NCBI GenBank assembly: GCA_963597615.1
Contig: CAVBQS010000052.1
Coordinates: 1 to 64,000 of the forward strand
DNA length: 64,000 nucleotides
Direction: 5' to 3'
DNA from: CAKRJP01 sp963597615
GTDB taxonomy: Bacteria; Bacillota; Clostridia; Lachnospirales; Lachnospiraceae
Numbering within the stretch: position 1 is the first letter of the stretch; each line of letters starts with the position of its first letter. Of the stretch, positions 33,362 through 42,090 are shown piece after piece. Below the pieces are notes generated by a model, which was given only the letters and a program-made list of their open reading frames with translations, was not told where the DNA came from and searched no databases. The translations under genes and the position numbers were made by a program.

Positions 33362-35956
33362 ATGATAGCAAAAGGTTTTACAGAGCCAACAGAACGAATC
33401 AAACGTTTGGCTAACGTAGTTGTAACAGCATTTCCTGAAGTAGAAGCTGAAAGAGCAGTGCTTACAACAGAGGCGTACAAAGAGACAGAAGGTTTGCCTA
33501 ACGTAATGCGTCGTGCAAAAGTTGCAGAGAAGTTGTTTAATGAACTTCCTGTAACCATCAGAGATGACGAATTGGTAGTTGGTTCTTTGACTGTGCATCC
33601 TCGTTCATGTCAGATCGCACCAGAGTATTCTTATGACTGGGTTGAGGCTGAGTTTGATACTATGGAGACAAGAATGGCTGACCCATTCAAGATTCCGAAG
33701 GATGTTGCAGCAAAACTTCATGAAGCATTCCTCTATTGGCCGGGAAAAACTGTAAGTGATTTGGCTACATCTTACATGTCAGAGGAGACAAAGGCATGCC
33801 AGGCAAATGGTGTATTTACAGTTGGTAACTACTACTATGGTGGTGTAGGACATGTTTGTGTAGATTATGGAAAGATTCTTGAGAAAGGTTTCCGCGGAGT
33901 TATCGAAGAAGTTGTTTGCGCAATGGAGAAGATGGACCGCTCTGATCCGACTTACATTAAGAAACAGCAGTTCTACAATGCAGTAATCATTACTTATTCA
34001 GCAGCTATTAATTTTGCTCATCGTTATGCAGCTAAGGCTAGAGAAATGGCAGCAGTTGAGACTAACCCAACAAGAAAAGCTGAACTTCTTCAGATCGCTG
34101 CTAACTGCGATAGAGTTCCAGAGAATGGAGCTACAAACTTCTATGAGGCTTGTCAGTCCTTCTGGTTCATTCAGTTAATGCTTCAGATCGAGTCTTCTGG
34201 ACATTCTATTTCTCCAGGTAGATTTGATACTTATATGTATCCATATTACAGAGATGACAAGAACATCACTCCAGAGTTCGCTCAGGAACTGATTGACTGT
34301 ATCTGGGTTAAATTAAATGATATCAACAAGACAAGAGATGCAATCTCTGATCAGGCATTTGCTGGATATGCAGTATTCCAGAACTTAGGTGTTGGTGGAC
34401 AGGATGAGAAGGGTAGAGATATTACAAATGATATTTCTTACATGGCTATGCAGGCTTGTGCACACGTTAAGTTGCCAGCTCCTTCATTCTCAATCCGTGT
34501 ACATGAGAACACTCCTGATGAGTTCTTATACAGAGCTTGTGAACTTGCTCGTTTAGGACTTGGTGTTCCTGCTATGTACAATGACGAAGTTATTATCCCA
34601 GCTCTTGTTAACCGTGGTGTTAAACTGGAAGATGCTCGTAGCTACTGTATCATCGGTTGCGTAGAGCCACAGTGTCCACATAAGACAGAAGGTTGGCATG
34701 ATGCAGCATTCTTCAACGTTGCTAAGGTAATGGAGATTACATTGAACAACGGACGTGTTGGAGACAAGCAGTTAGGACCTGTAACTGGAGAGATGAGCAC
34801 ATGGACTAGCATTGAAGACTTCTTTACAGCATTTGAGAAACAGATGCAGTATTTCGTATATCATCTGGCAGAAGCTGATAATGCAGTTGACCTTGCTCAT
34901 ATGGAAAGAGACCAGTTGCCATTCCTTTCAGCTCTTGTTGATGACTGTATCGGACGTGGTATGACAGTAGAAGAAGGTGGAGCAATCTACAACTTTACTG
35001 GCCCACAGGCATTCGGTGTTGTTGATGCTGGTGACTCTGCATACGCTATGCAGAAACATGTATTTGAAAATAAAGAAGTTACAATTTCTCAGTTGAAAGA
35101 AGCTCTTGATCACAACTTTGGATATCCGGTAGATAGCTCTACTCAGGCAGAGAAGCTCTTTGATGCACAGCGTGCTGGTGGTTCTATTCCTAACGCTACA
35201 GCAGCTGCTGTTCAGACAGATGAGCAGAAAGTATATGAGATTGTTAAGAAGATTCTTAGCAGCAACGGATCTGTAGATCTTGCTACAGTAACAAGTGCAG
35301 TTAATAACTCTGTAAGCCCTGCAGCAGCAGTTGGTGGAGATTACTTCGGAATCAAGAAGGTTATGGAGAAGACTGACTGGTATGGTAATGATATCGACGA
35401 AGTAGATTATGTATCAGCTAGAGTTGCTCGTATCTATAGTGCAGAAGTTGAGAAATATACTAACCCACGTGGAGGACAGTTCCAGGCAGGATGCTACCCA
35501 GTATCTGCAAACGTTCTCTTCGGTAAAGATGTAGCAGCTCTTCCAGACGGAAGACTTGCAACTACTCCTCTTGCAGACGGTGTTTCACCTCGTGCAGGTA
35601 AGGACGTAAGTGGACCTACAGCAGCAACAAACTCTGTAGCTAAACTTGACCATGAGTACTTCTCAAATGGTACACTTTACAACCAGAAGTTTACTCCATC
35701 TGCAGTAGCAGGAGATGATGGACTTCAGAACTTCGCAGCAGTAGTAAGAAGTTACTTCGATCACAAGGGAATGCACGTTCAGTTCAACGTAATTGATCGT
35801 CAGACCTTGATCGACGCTCAGGAACATCCAGAACTTCATAAGGACTTAGTAGTTCGTGTAGCTGGATACAGTGCTCACTTCGTTACATTGGCTAAGGAAG
35901 TTCAGGACAACATTATTGAACGTACTGAGCATGAATTTGGTTGCTCAAGCTGTTAA
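33362..35956 (+). CDS. Glycyl radical diol dehydratase (1,2-propanediol/glycerol type) with internal insertion
   Basis: Radical enzyme that dehydrates a vicinal diol to an aldehyde without B12. Residues fall at the numbers known for Clostridium butyricum glycerol dehydratase: H164 (GVGHVCVDY), H281-S282 (SSGHSISPGR), C433 and E435 (GCVEPQ), D447 (WHDAAF). The glycyl radical is G835 (RVAGYSAHF). H164 and the H281-S282 pair argue against choline lyase, which has different pocket residues. At 864 residues it is about 77 longer than that enzyme; the excess is an insertion at about 591-659 containing an amphipathic helix (TDEQKVYEIVKKILSS) between Ala/Ser/Val-rich linkers, like a microcompartment-targeting peptide. 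It is the signature enzyme of the operon. Confidence 0.9.
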   Translation: MIAKGFTEPTERIKRLANVVVTAFPEVEAERAVLTTEAYKETEGLPNVMRRAKVAEKLFNELPVTIRDDELVVGSLTVHPRSCQIAPEYSYDWVEAEFDTMETRMADPFKIPKDVAAKLHEAFLYWPGKTVSDLATSYMSEETKACQANGVFTVGNYYYGGVGHVCVDYGKILEKGFRGVIEEVVCAMEKMDRSDPTYIKKQQFYNAVIITYSAAINFAHRYAAKAREMAAVETNPTRKAELLQIAANCDRVPENGATNFYEACQSFWFIQLMLQIESSGHSISPGRFDTYMYPYYRDDKNITPEFAQELIDCIWVKLNDINKTRDAISDQAFAGYAVFQNLGVGGQDEKGRDITNDISYMAMQACAHVKLPAPSFSIRVHENTPDEFLYRACELARLGLGVPAMYNDEVIIPALVNRGVKLEDARSYCIIGCVEPQCPHKTEGWHDAAFFNVAKVMEITLNNGRVGDKQLGPVTGEMSTWTSIEDFFTAFEKQMQYFVYHLAEADNAVDLAHMERDQLPFLSALVDDCIGRGMTVEEGGAIYNFTGPQAFGVVDAGDSAYAMQKHVFENKEVTISQLKEALDHNFGYPVDSSTQAEKLFDAQRAGGSIPNATAAAVQTDEQKVYEIVKKILSSNGSVDLATVTSAVNNSVSPAAAVGGDYFGIKKVMEKTDWYGNDIDEVDYVSARVARIYSAEVEKYTNPRGGQFQAGCYPVSANVLFGKDVAALPDGRLATTPLADGVSPRAGKDVSGPTAATNSVAKLDHEYFSNGTLYNQKFTPSAVAGDDGLQNFAAVVRSYFDHKGMHVQFNVIDRQTLIDAQEHPELHKDLVVRVAGYSAHFVTLAKEVQDNIIERTEHEFGCSSC

Positions 35957-35975
35957 TTGAAGGAGAATATTTAAT

Positions 35976-36896
35976 ATGGAGCGGATTGATTATGCCATGG
36001 AAGGTCTTGTGTTTGACATACAAAGATTTTCTGTGAATGATGGTCCGGGAATCCGCACAATTGTGTTTTTAAATGGATGCCCCTTACGTTGTCAGTGGTG
36101 TTCAAATCCGGAATCACAGTTACTCAGACCTGTGGTTATGTACAATGATATGGAATGCATTCACTGTGGTGCTTGTATTTCAGCATGCAAACAGGGAGCA
36201 ATCGACCCTAAGAATCGGGGTATGATTGATCACAGCAAATGTACTGGCTGTGGCGAATGCTCTCTGGTTTGCCCGGTTGGAGCACTTATTATGAAGGGTA
36301 AACGAATGACAGTAGAAGAAGTTATTCGTATTCTGAAAAAGGATGGCACACATTATAGAAGGTCCGGAGGAGGCTTGACATTGTCAGGTGGAGAGCCTCT
36401 GATGCAGTCTGAATTTGCAGTTGAGCTTTTGAAGGCTGCACATGCTCAGGGCTGGAATACAGCTATAGAAACAACTTCCTGTGCCAGTGAAGAGGTAATT
36501 CGAAATGTATTCCCTCATATTGATCTGGCTCTGGCAGATGTAAAGAGTATAGATGACCAGAAGCATACACATTTTACCGGCGTATCCAACAAGGAGATTC
36601 TTGAGAGAGTAAAACTTGTTTCGGAAATTACAAAAATAATGGTAAGGGTGCCAGTTATTCCGGGCTTCAATGACAAAAAAGAAGAGATTCGTCAGATTGC
36701 AGAGTATGCAAAGACCCTCAATCAGGAAAACCTGCAAGGGGTGAATCTTTTGCCGTATCACTCAATGGGTGAGAATAAATATAAGATGTTAGGTCGTGAC
36801 TATGATCTCCATGGTGTAAAGATGATGGATAAAGATTATATAAACGAACTAAAAGAAGTAGTAGAGCAATGCGGCGTTACCTGCCGTGTAGGCTAA
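35976..36896 (+). CDS. Glycyl radical enzyme activating enzyme
   Basis: Radical-SAM activase that abstracts hydrogen from G835 of the partner enzyme using SAM. The 306-residue protein has the CxxxCxxC cluster as CPLRCQWCSNPE (about residues 30-41) and two further ferredoxin-type clusters (CIHCGACISACKQGA and CTGCGECSLVCPVGA, about 58-105), as in larger activases for diol and choline enzymes. GGEPL (SAM binding) follows at about 137. It lies 19 bases behind its substrate gene. A SAM synthetase later in the operon would support it. Confidence 0.93.
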   Translation: MERIDYAMEGLVFDIQRFSVNDGPGIRTIVFLNGCPLRCQWCSNPESQLLRPVVMYNDMECIHCGACISACKQGAIDPKNRGMIDHSKCTGCGECSLVCPVGALIMKGKRMTVEEVIRILKKDGTHYRRSGGGLTLSGGEPLMQSEFAVELLKAAHAQGWNTAIETTSCASEEVIRNVFPHIDLALADVKSIDDQKHTHFTGVSNKEILERVKLVSEITKIMVRVPVIPGFNDKKEEIRQIAEYAKTLNQENLQGVNLLPYHSMGENKYKMLGRDYDLHGVKMMDKDYINELKEVVEQCGVTCRVG

Positions 36897-36917
36897 ATAA
36901 AAAATGGAGGAGAGAAA

Positions 36918-37724
36918 ATGGATCAGCAGTTAATTGAAAAAGTGATGAAACAGGTTTCTAGCGAACTCGCTGCAAACCAGACAGCTTCTGCTAGCGCATC
37001 TTCTACATCAGCTTCTTGTGACAGTTGCGTAGATGGTGTTGGACTTACAGAGTACGTAGGAACATCAATTGGAGATACAATTGGTTTAGTAATCGCAAGT
37101 GTAGACCCAATGCTCACAGATATTATGAATCTTGGAAAGTTCCGTTCTATCGGTATCATCGGAGGACGTACAGGAGCAGGTCCACAGATTATGGCAGTTG
37201 ATGAGGCTGTTAAGGCTACAAATACAGAAGTGATTTCTGTTGAGTTGCCAAGAGATACAAAGGGTGGCGCTGGACACGGATCATTGATCCTGATTGGTGC
37301 TGAAGATGTATCCGATGCTAGAAGAGCTGTTGAGATTGCATTAAGCGTACTTCCTAAATATTTTGGAGACGTTTATGGAAACGATGCTGGACATCTTGAG
37401 TTCCAGTACACAGCCAGAGCAAGCTATTGCTTAGAGAAAGCTATGGGAGCTACTCTTGGAAAGGCTTGGGGAATGACTTGCGCAGGCCCTGCAGCAATTG
37501 GTGCAGTATTGGCAGATACAGCTGTTAAGGCAGCAAACGTTGAAGTAATTGGATATTCTTCACCTGGAAATGGTGGAACCAGCTACTCAAACGAGGTTAT
37601 TTTAACATTCACAGGTGATTCTGGTGCGGTTCGTCAGGCTGTACGTGCAGCAATCGAAGTTGGTAAAAAACTTCTTGGAGCATTAGGCGATGAGCCACAG
37701 TCAACTACAGAGCCATACATTTAA
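36918..37724 (+). CDS. pduB: PduB-type tandem BMC shell protein (BMC-T)
   Basis: A trimeric shell protein with two fused BMC domains, 268 residues. The core (VGLTEYVGTSIGDTIGLVIA.. to LLGALGDEP) follows PduB. The first 18 residues (DQQLIEKVMKQVSSELA) are an amphipathic helix joined by an Ala/Ser/Thr linker; in PduB the N-terminal extension ties core enzymes to the shell, so the same is likely here. Gly-rich GAGHGSLILIGA lies in the region that can form a gated pore. It is followed at 29 bases by pduA, the classic pair. Confidence 0.9.
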   Translation: MDQQLIEKVMKQVSSELAANQTASASASSTSASCDSCVDGVGLTEYVGTSIGDTIGLVIASVDPMLTDIMNLGKFRSIGIIGGRTGAGPQIMAVDEAVKATNTEVISVELPRDTKGGAGHGSLILIGAEDVSDARRAVEIALSVLPKYFGDVYGNDAGHLEFQYTARASYCLEKAMGATLGKAWGMTCAGPAAIGAVLADTAVKAANVEVIGYSSPGNGGTSYSNEVILTFTGDSGAVRQAVRAAIEVGKKLLGALGDEPQSTTEPYI

Positions 37725-37753
37725 GATTCATAAATTTTTAAGGAGGATATACT

Positions 37754-38038
37754 ATGAATTCAGATGCATTAGGAATGGTAGAAACAAAAGGACTTGTTGG
37801 AGCTATTGAAGCAGCAGATGCAATGGTAAAGGCAGCTAATGTAACATTATGCGGATATGAGAAAATCGGATCTGGACTTGTTACTGTAATGGTTAGAGGA
37901 GACGTAGGAGCAGTTAAGGCAGCTACAGATGCTGGAGCAGCAGCTGCAAGAGCAGTTGGTGAGGTTGTTTCTCTTCACGTTATTCCACGTCCACACATGG
38001 ATACAGAGAAGATTATTCCAAAGAAGTTAGCAGACTAA
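37754..38038 (+). CDS. pduA: PduA/PduJ-type BMC shell protein (BMC-H)
   Basis: A 94-residue hexameric tile. ALGMVETKGLVGAIEAADAMVKAANV is the BMC-H signature, and the pore loop reads KIGSGL, equivalent to the small-residue loop through which diol and products pass. The end (HVIPRPHMDTEKIIP) is typical. AAGGAGG precedes ATG 37754. It is probably the most abundant shell component. Directly after it lies a perfect 11-bp GAAA-loop hairpin that may define an mRNA end. Confidence 0.93.
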   Translation: MNSDALGMVETKGLVGAIEAADAMVKAANVTLCGYEKIGSGLVTVMVRGDVGAVKAATDAGAAAARAVGEVVSLHVIPRPHMDTEKIIPKKLAD

Positions 38039-38057
38039 TAAGAATTAAAGGGACGGG

Positions 38058-38083
38058 GCGGAGATTAAGAAATTAATCTCCGC
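38058..38083 (+). other. Perfect 11-bp GAAA-tetraloop hairpin inside the operon
   Basis: GCGGAGATTAA (38058-38068), GAAA, TTAATCTCCGC (38073-38083). There is no T tract after it, so it is not a terminator; it stands between the shell genes and the next reading frame. Confidence 0.7.
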
Positions 38084-38100
38084 TAGTCATAGAGGTGCCC

Positions 38101-38625
38101 ATGGAACTGAATGAAACACAGCTAAGAAAATTAGTTGAGCGGATCATGGAGCTTACTCTTGAACTTACAGAATCGAATAATGTAAAAAAGGAGATTTTGG
38201 TAGTTTTAGCTGGAAAGAACCAGGAGCAGCTGAAAACAGCATTAAAAGCTTTGCCTGATTCCTCTGATGAGAATCGAACCCTTGTGGTTACCAAAGAACT
38301 CATGGAGAATGAAGAATTAGGTCAGCTTATCTGTAAATCCTGTGAGAAAATCGTCCAGCCGGAAGAAGTTCTATCTAAGCCGCTTAGCTATGAAAAGTTA
38401 ATTTTCCCAGCTATGCCGAGGGACATTCTCGCTAAGTGTGCATTGTGTATTCCGGATACCTACGAAGTAGCCTTAGTTCAGAAAGCATTCGAGGAATCAG
38501 TACCGATCGTACTATCTAAGAATGCTTTAAGTCCATTTACAGGAAATGAACCAGAGAGTTACCAAAATTGTATTTTGGGATATATACAGAAATTATTGGA
38601 ATATGGAATCGAAATAGAACTATAG
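38101..38625 (+). CDS. Microcompartment-associated protein of unknown function (flavoprotein-like)
   Basis: A 174-residue protein. Residues 3-25 (NETQLRKLVERIMELTLEL) form an amphipathic helix like an encapsulation peptide, followed by a linker. The body has a Rossmann-like start (KKEILVVLAG) and a C-terminal block (IFPAMPRDILAKCALCIPD then VPIVLSKNAL) that recalls the flavoprotein-like families reported in ethanolamine and glycyl-radical microcompartment loci. It may bind FMN or be structural. A GTG at 38095 is an alternative start; GAGGTG overlaps it. I do not recognise a characterised homologue. Confidence 0.55.
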   Translation: MELNETQLRKLVERIMELTLELTESNNVKKEILVVLAGKNQEQLKTALKALPDSSDENRTLVVTKELMENEELGQLICKSCEKIVQPEEVLSKPLSYEKLIFPAMPRDILAKCALCIPDTYEVALVQKAFEESVPIVLSKNALSPFTGNEPESYQNCILGYIQKLLEYGIEIEL

Positions 38626-38646
38626 AAAATATGAGGAGGTGAAAAG

Positions 38647-39303
38647 ATGCGTGAATCACTGGGACTCGTAGAAACCGTTGGAATTTCTACAGCTATTGAA
38701 GTGGCGGATGTCATGGTAAAAGCGGCAAATGTAAAGATCCTTGAAATGGAGAATAGCAGGGGCGGTGGATACATGACCGTCAAAGTCGTAGGAGACGTAG
38801 GGGCTGTAAAGGCTGCGGTTAATGCGGCAAAAGCTGCTGGAATCAAGTATGGAAATCTTGTTTCGGCAACAGTGATAGCCAGACCTTCTGATGGCATGTC
38901 AACTCTTTTCTGTAATCCTAAGGTTCCATATCAATCCGTTAACAAGAAGCCGATTCCTCAAGCTTGGGAGGAAGATGAGCCGGAAAAGTTAAATTATACG
39001 GTGAAGAAAAAAACGGTGAAGAAAGAGACTGCGAAGGTAACGGAAGCTTCAAAGAAGAGTGCACCGAAGGCAGAGACTGAGCCGGTTAAGGAAGAACCGA
39101 AAGTGATTGAGGAGCCGAAAGCTGAAGAACCAAAGGTAGAAGAACCGAAAGTGGAAGAAGCCAAAATAAAAGAAACCAAGGCGGAAGAAGCTAAAGTGGA
39201 GGAACCGAAGGTAGAAGAAGCTAAGGCAGAAGAAAAGAAACCGAAGGAAACAGAAGGTAAAAGCCAGGCTAAACCGAGACGATCATCTAGAAGAAAGAAA
39301 TAG
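38647..39303 (+). CDS. BMC-H shell protein with long Glu/Lys/Pro tail
   Basis: The first 85 residues are a standard BMC-H domain (SLGLVETVGISTAIEVADVM). After a linker with FCNPKVPYQSV, residues 106-218 are low-complexity: Lys-rich (VKKKTVKKETAKV), then many EEPKVEE-type units, ending in a basic SRRKK. No EutK-like nucleic-acid domain is seen, but the basic end is comparable in charge. The tail could face the cytosol or lumen and bind partners electrostatically. GAGGAGGTG precedes the start. Tailed BMC-H proteins (PduK, EutK types) usually are minor tiles. Confidence 0.85.
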   Translation: MRESLGLVETVGISTAIEVADVMVKAANVKILEMENSRGGGYMTVKVVGDVGAVKAAVNAAKAAGIKYGNLVSATVIARPSDGMSTLFCNPKVPYQSVNKKPIPQAWEEDEPEKLNYTVKKKTVKKETAKVTEASKKSAPKAETEPVKEEPKVIEEPKAEEPKVEEPKVEEAKIKETKAEEAKVEEPKVEEAKAEEKKPKETEGKSQAKPRRSSRRKK

Positions 39304-39325
39304 ATGAGAAAGGAAGTAATAACGT

Positions 39326-39598
39326 ATGGTTTTAGCAAAAGTAATCGGCAACGTAGTTGCTACACGCAAAGATCCAACCCTAGAAGGAACAAAGTTAATG
39401 ATTGTTCGTAGGGTAAATGCAGAGGGAGGCTATATTGATTCTGAGCAGGTTGCAGTAGATTATGTAGGTTGCGGAATTGGAGAATTTGTTCTCTGTGCTA
39501 CAGGATCCTCTGTTCGTGTAGATGATGATAAACGTGGTAAAACAATTGATATGGCCGTAATTGGAATCATCGATAGTGTTGATACCTCAGGACAATAA
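39326..39598 (+). CDS. eutN: EutN/CcmL-type pentameric vertex protein (BMC-P)
   Basis: A 90-residue pentamer that caps the shell vertices. MVLAKVIGNVVATRKDPTLEG and the later GEFVLCATGSSVR with AVIGIIDSV are the usual EutN/CcmL/PduN landmarks. Loss of vertices typically leaves unclosed shells, so this gene is needed for a sealed compartment. It lies 22 bases after the tailed shell gene, with AGGAAG as ribosome site. Confident family assignment. Confidence 0.95.
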   Translation: MVLAKVIGNVVATRKDPTLEGTKLMIVRRVNAEGGYIDSEQVAVDYVGCGIGEFVLCATGSSVRVDDDKRGKTIDMAVIGIIDSVDTSGQ

Positions 39599-39620
39599 TA
39601 GGACATAAAAAGGTTTAATT

Positions 39621-40937
39621 ATGGAAATAGGAATTTTTGCATCTGTAAATGATGCGATCGGGTTTGTGAGAAATGCTCACGAACGTTATCAGACATTATC
39701 CCTTGAGGATCGATGTGAAATCATAGAAGCCATCAGATGCAAGCTGTTAGAGCAGTTAGATGTTGTTGCAATGCTTGCTCTGCAAGAAACCGGAATGGGA
39801 AATTACGCTGATAAGAAGACAAAATTAGAGGCAGCAATTAAGAATACACCGGGAGTGGAGGATCTTATTACAGAAGTCAAGACAGGAGATAGAGGCATGG
39901 TCCTCTATGAGCTTAGTGGCTTTGGTGTAGTTTGTACCTTAGAACCGGTAACTAGTCCGGCGGCTTCATTAGTGAATCATGTGATCAGCATGGTGGCTGC
40001 AGGAAATGCAGTGGTGATCTGTCCGAATCCTAGAGCCTTACAGACTACCAAATATGTAACCAGTCTTATAAGCAGTGCAATCGTAGAAACCTGTGGAATT
40101 GATAATTTGGTGGTGGCATTAGACGAAAGCTCCATCGACAAAGCACAGGAAATTATGCATCATCCAGATGTTGATATGATTGTATGCAATGCAGGAGAAG
40201 CAGCTCTTAAGGGCGCTTTATCATGCGGAAAAAAGGTTATTGGTGAAGGTCAGAGTAATGCTGTCGTACTTGTAGATGAGACAGCAGATTTAAATGCTGC
40301 AGCATTTGAGATTGTTAGAAGTGCTTCCTTTGATAACAACTTGATTCATACTTCAGAGAAGACAATTGTAGTTGTAAAGGATGTAAAAGATGAGCTTATG
40401 AAGGCATTTGCCCATAATAAGGCGAGAGTAATCTCTACTCCAGAAGAATGCCAGAAGCTTATGGATGCGATTTTAAGACGAGACATGGTTCTTAGAAGAA
40501 AATGGATCGGAAAAAGCGCAGCTGAGATCTTAGATGCAGCAGGAATTTCTCACGAAAGTGATGTGCAGTTGATTCTGGTTGAAGCAGATTTGCCACATCC
40601 ATTTGTGACAGAAGAACTCAGAGCTCCGGTAGTTGCTTATGTAGTAGCAGAAAGCTATGAAGAGGGATTGGAAATGACCTTAGACATTGAGCAACGTTAC
40701 AAACATACAGCAGCAATCTTTTCAAAAGATATTAATCGCTTAAGCGAAGCTGCAAAGGTCTTACAGACTGCAGTGTTTGTAAAGAATGGACCGAGTTTGA
40801 GTGGTGTTGGATTGTTAGCACCTAATAGCCCATTTGCTTTAACAGTAGCAAATGTAACAGGTGAGGGTGTAGTTACTGCAAGACATTTCACTAGAAGAAG
40901 AAAATGCATTTTGACAAATGGATTTTCAATTCGATAA
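39621..40937 (+). CDS. Aldehyde dehydrogenase homologue lacking catalytic residues
   Basis: A 438-residue PduP-like fold without the N-terminal targeting peptide. Aligned by eye with the active copy at 47176-48591, its equivalent of NNVPCIAEK is NNLIHTSEK, so the catalytic Cys is His (H243), and PTTNPT is PVTSPA, so the oxyanion Asn is Ser (S112). The dimer and cofactor-domain scaffold (SMVAAGNAVVICPNPRA, GVGLLAPNSPFALTVANVTGEG) is kept, and the frame is undamaged. It is probably a pseudoenzyme: a structural or regulatory partner of PduP, or a CoA/NAD-binding protein. Not a sequencing error, since several active-site positions changed together. Confidence 0.82.
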   Translation: MEIGIFASVNDAIGFVRNAHERYQTLSLEDRCEIIEAIRCKLLEQLDVVAMLALQETGMGNYADKKTKLEAAIKNTPGVEDLITEVKTGDRGMVLYELSGFGVVCTLEPVTSPAASLVNHVISMVAAGNAVVICPNPRALQTTKYVTSLISSAIVETCGIDNLVVALDESSIDKAQEIMHHPDVDMIVCNAGEAALKGALSCGKKVIGEGQSNAVVLVDETADLNAAAFEIVRSASFDNNLIHTSEKTIVVVKDVKDELMKAFAHNKARVISTPEECQKLMDAILRRDMVLRRKWIGKSAAEILDAAGISHESDVQLILVEADLPHPFVTEELRAPVVAYVVAESYEEGLEMTLDIEQRYKHTAAIFSKDINRLSEAAKVLQTAVFVKNGPSLSGVGLLAPNSPFALTVANVTGEGVVTARHFTRRRKCILTNGFSIR

Positions 40938-40948
40938 GGTTAAAAAAT

Positions 40949-42064
40949 ATGAAACAGGTATATATTAAAACAAGAGTTTTCTCTGGACAGGACTCTTTAG
41001 AACGTCTGAGAAAATTTACAGACAAAAAGATTTGGCTGGTTTGTGATGGTTTCTTAGTTGATAACGGAACCGTTAATCTGATTACCAGCAAGATTAGCAA
41101 GTCTAATAAAGTAGTTGTATGCAAGGATGTTATTCCAGATCCACCCCTTGAAAATATAGCTAAGGGTGTTGCCCTGTTAAAGAATATCCAGCCGGACGTC
41201 ATTATTGCATTTGGTGGTGGATCAGCCATTGATACAGCTAAGGGAATTATTTATTTCGCACCCTTATCAGGATACGATAAAAAACCAAAATTTGTAGCCA
41301 TTCCTACAACTAGTGGTACAGGATCAGAGGTTACTTCTGTTACTGTAATTACCGATAAAGAGATGGAGACAAAACACTTGGTAGTAAGCCATGATATGCT
41401 TCCGGATGAAGTTATCCTTTGTCCACAGCTTACAATGTCTGTACCGGCATCTATTACTGCGAACACAGGAATGGATGTTTTGACACATGTTTTGGAAGCT
41501 TATGTGGCCAAGAACTCTAATGCATATTCTGATGCATTGGCCGAGAAGGGTGTTGAACTGGTATTCCAGTATTTAAAGACTTGCTACGATCGAGGAGAGG
41601 ACTTAGAGGCTAGAGGCAAGATGCAGGAAGCTTCTAATATCGCAGGAAGTGCCTTTAATATAGCAGGGCTAGGAATGAATCATGCCATTGCCCATCAGCT
41701 TGGCGGAACCTTCCACATTCCACATGGTTTAGCAAACACTTTGATTCTCAATGAAGTAATCAAAAAGAATTCAGAGGATGCTTATATGAGAAGCAGATAT
41801 GCAACTATCGCTCGTAAGATGGGATTTGCAAGCTTCCAGGAATCCGATGAAGTGGCTGTTATGCATTTGTGTGAAAAAATTGATGAGTGCAAGGCAGAAA
41901 TGAAGATGCCTACTAGAATCACAGAGTGTAAAGTCTCAGCGGCAGATGTTAAAGCAAAAATGCCGGAGATGTGTGAGAATGCTCTAAAAGACGGATGTGT
42001 TCCACAGGCACGAATGGTTTATACCAAGGCAGACATTGAAAAGATTTTGCTTAGTGTGTTATAA
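40949..42064 (+). CDS. pduQ: PduQ-like iron-containing alcohol dehydrogenase
   Basis: A 371-residue NADH-dependent alcohol dehydrogenase of the iron (type III) family, converting propionaldehyde to 1-propanol and regenerating NAD+ for PduP inside the compartment. The cofactor motif is IIAFGGGSAIDTAKG, the metal region includes HAIAHQLGGTFHIPHGLAN (two of the iron His ligands), and IPTTSGTGSEVTSV precedes it. I use the MKQVYIKTR start at 40949; the frame opens at 40904 but that overlaps the previous gene. Substrate range of such enzymes is broad. Confidence 0.9.
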   Translation: MKQVYIKTRVFSGQDSLERLRKFTDKKIWLVCDGFLVDNGTVNLITSKISKSNKVVVCKDVIPDPPLENIAKGVALLKNIQPDVIIAFGGGSAIDTAKGIIYFAPLSGYDKKPKFVAIPTTSGTGSEVTSVTVITDKEMETKHLVVSHDMLPDEVILCPQLTMSVPASITANTGMDVLTHVLEAYVAKNSNAYSDALAEKGVELVFQYLKTCYDRGEDLEARGKMQEASNIAGSAFNIAGLGMNHAIAHQLGGTFHIPHGLANTLILNEVIKKNSEDAYMRSRYATIARKMGFASFQESDEVAVMHLCEKIDECKAEMKMPTRITECKVSAADVKAKMPEMCENALKDGCVPQARMVYTKADIEKILLSVL

Positions 42065-42090
42065 TTATTCCAACTATTTAAGTTGGAGAA

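Noticed and set aside
33362..35956. Choline TMA-lyase (CutC)
   Set aside because: GCVEPQ is shared by several glycyl radical enzymes, but H164 and H281-S282 match diol dehydratases and the operon is otherwise of the 1,2-propanediol type.
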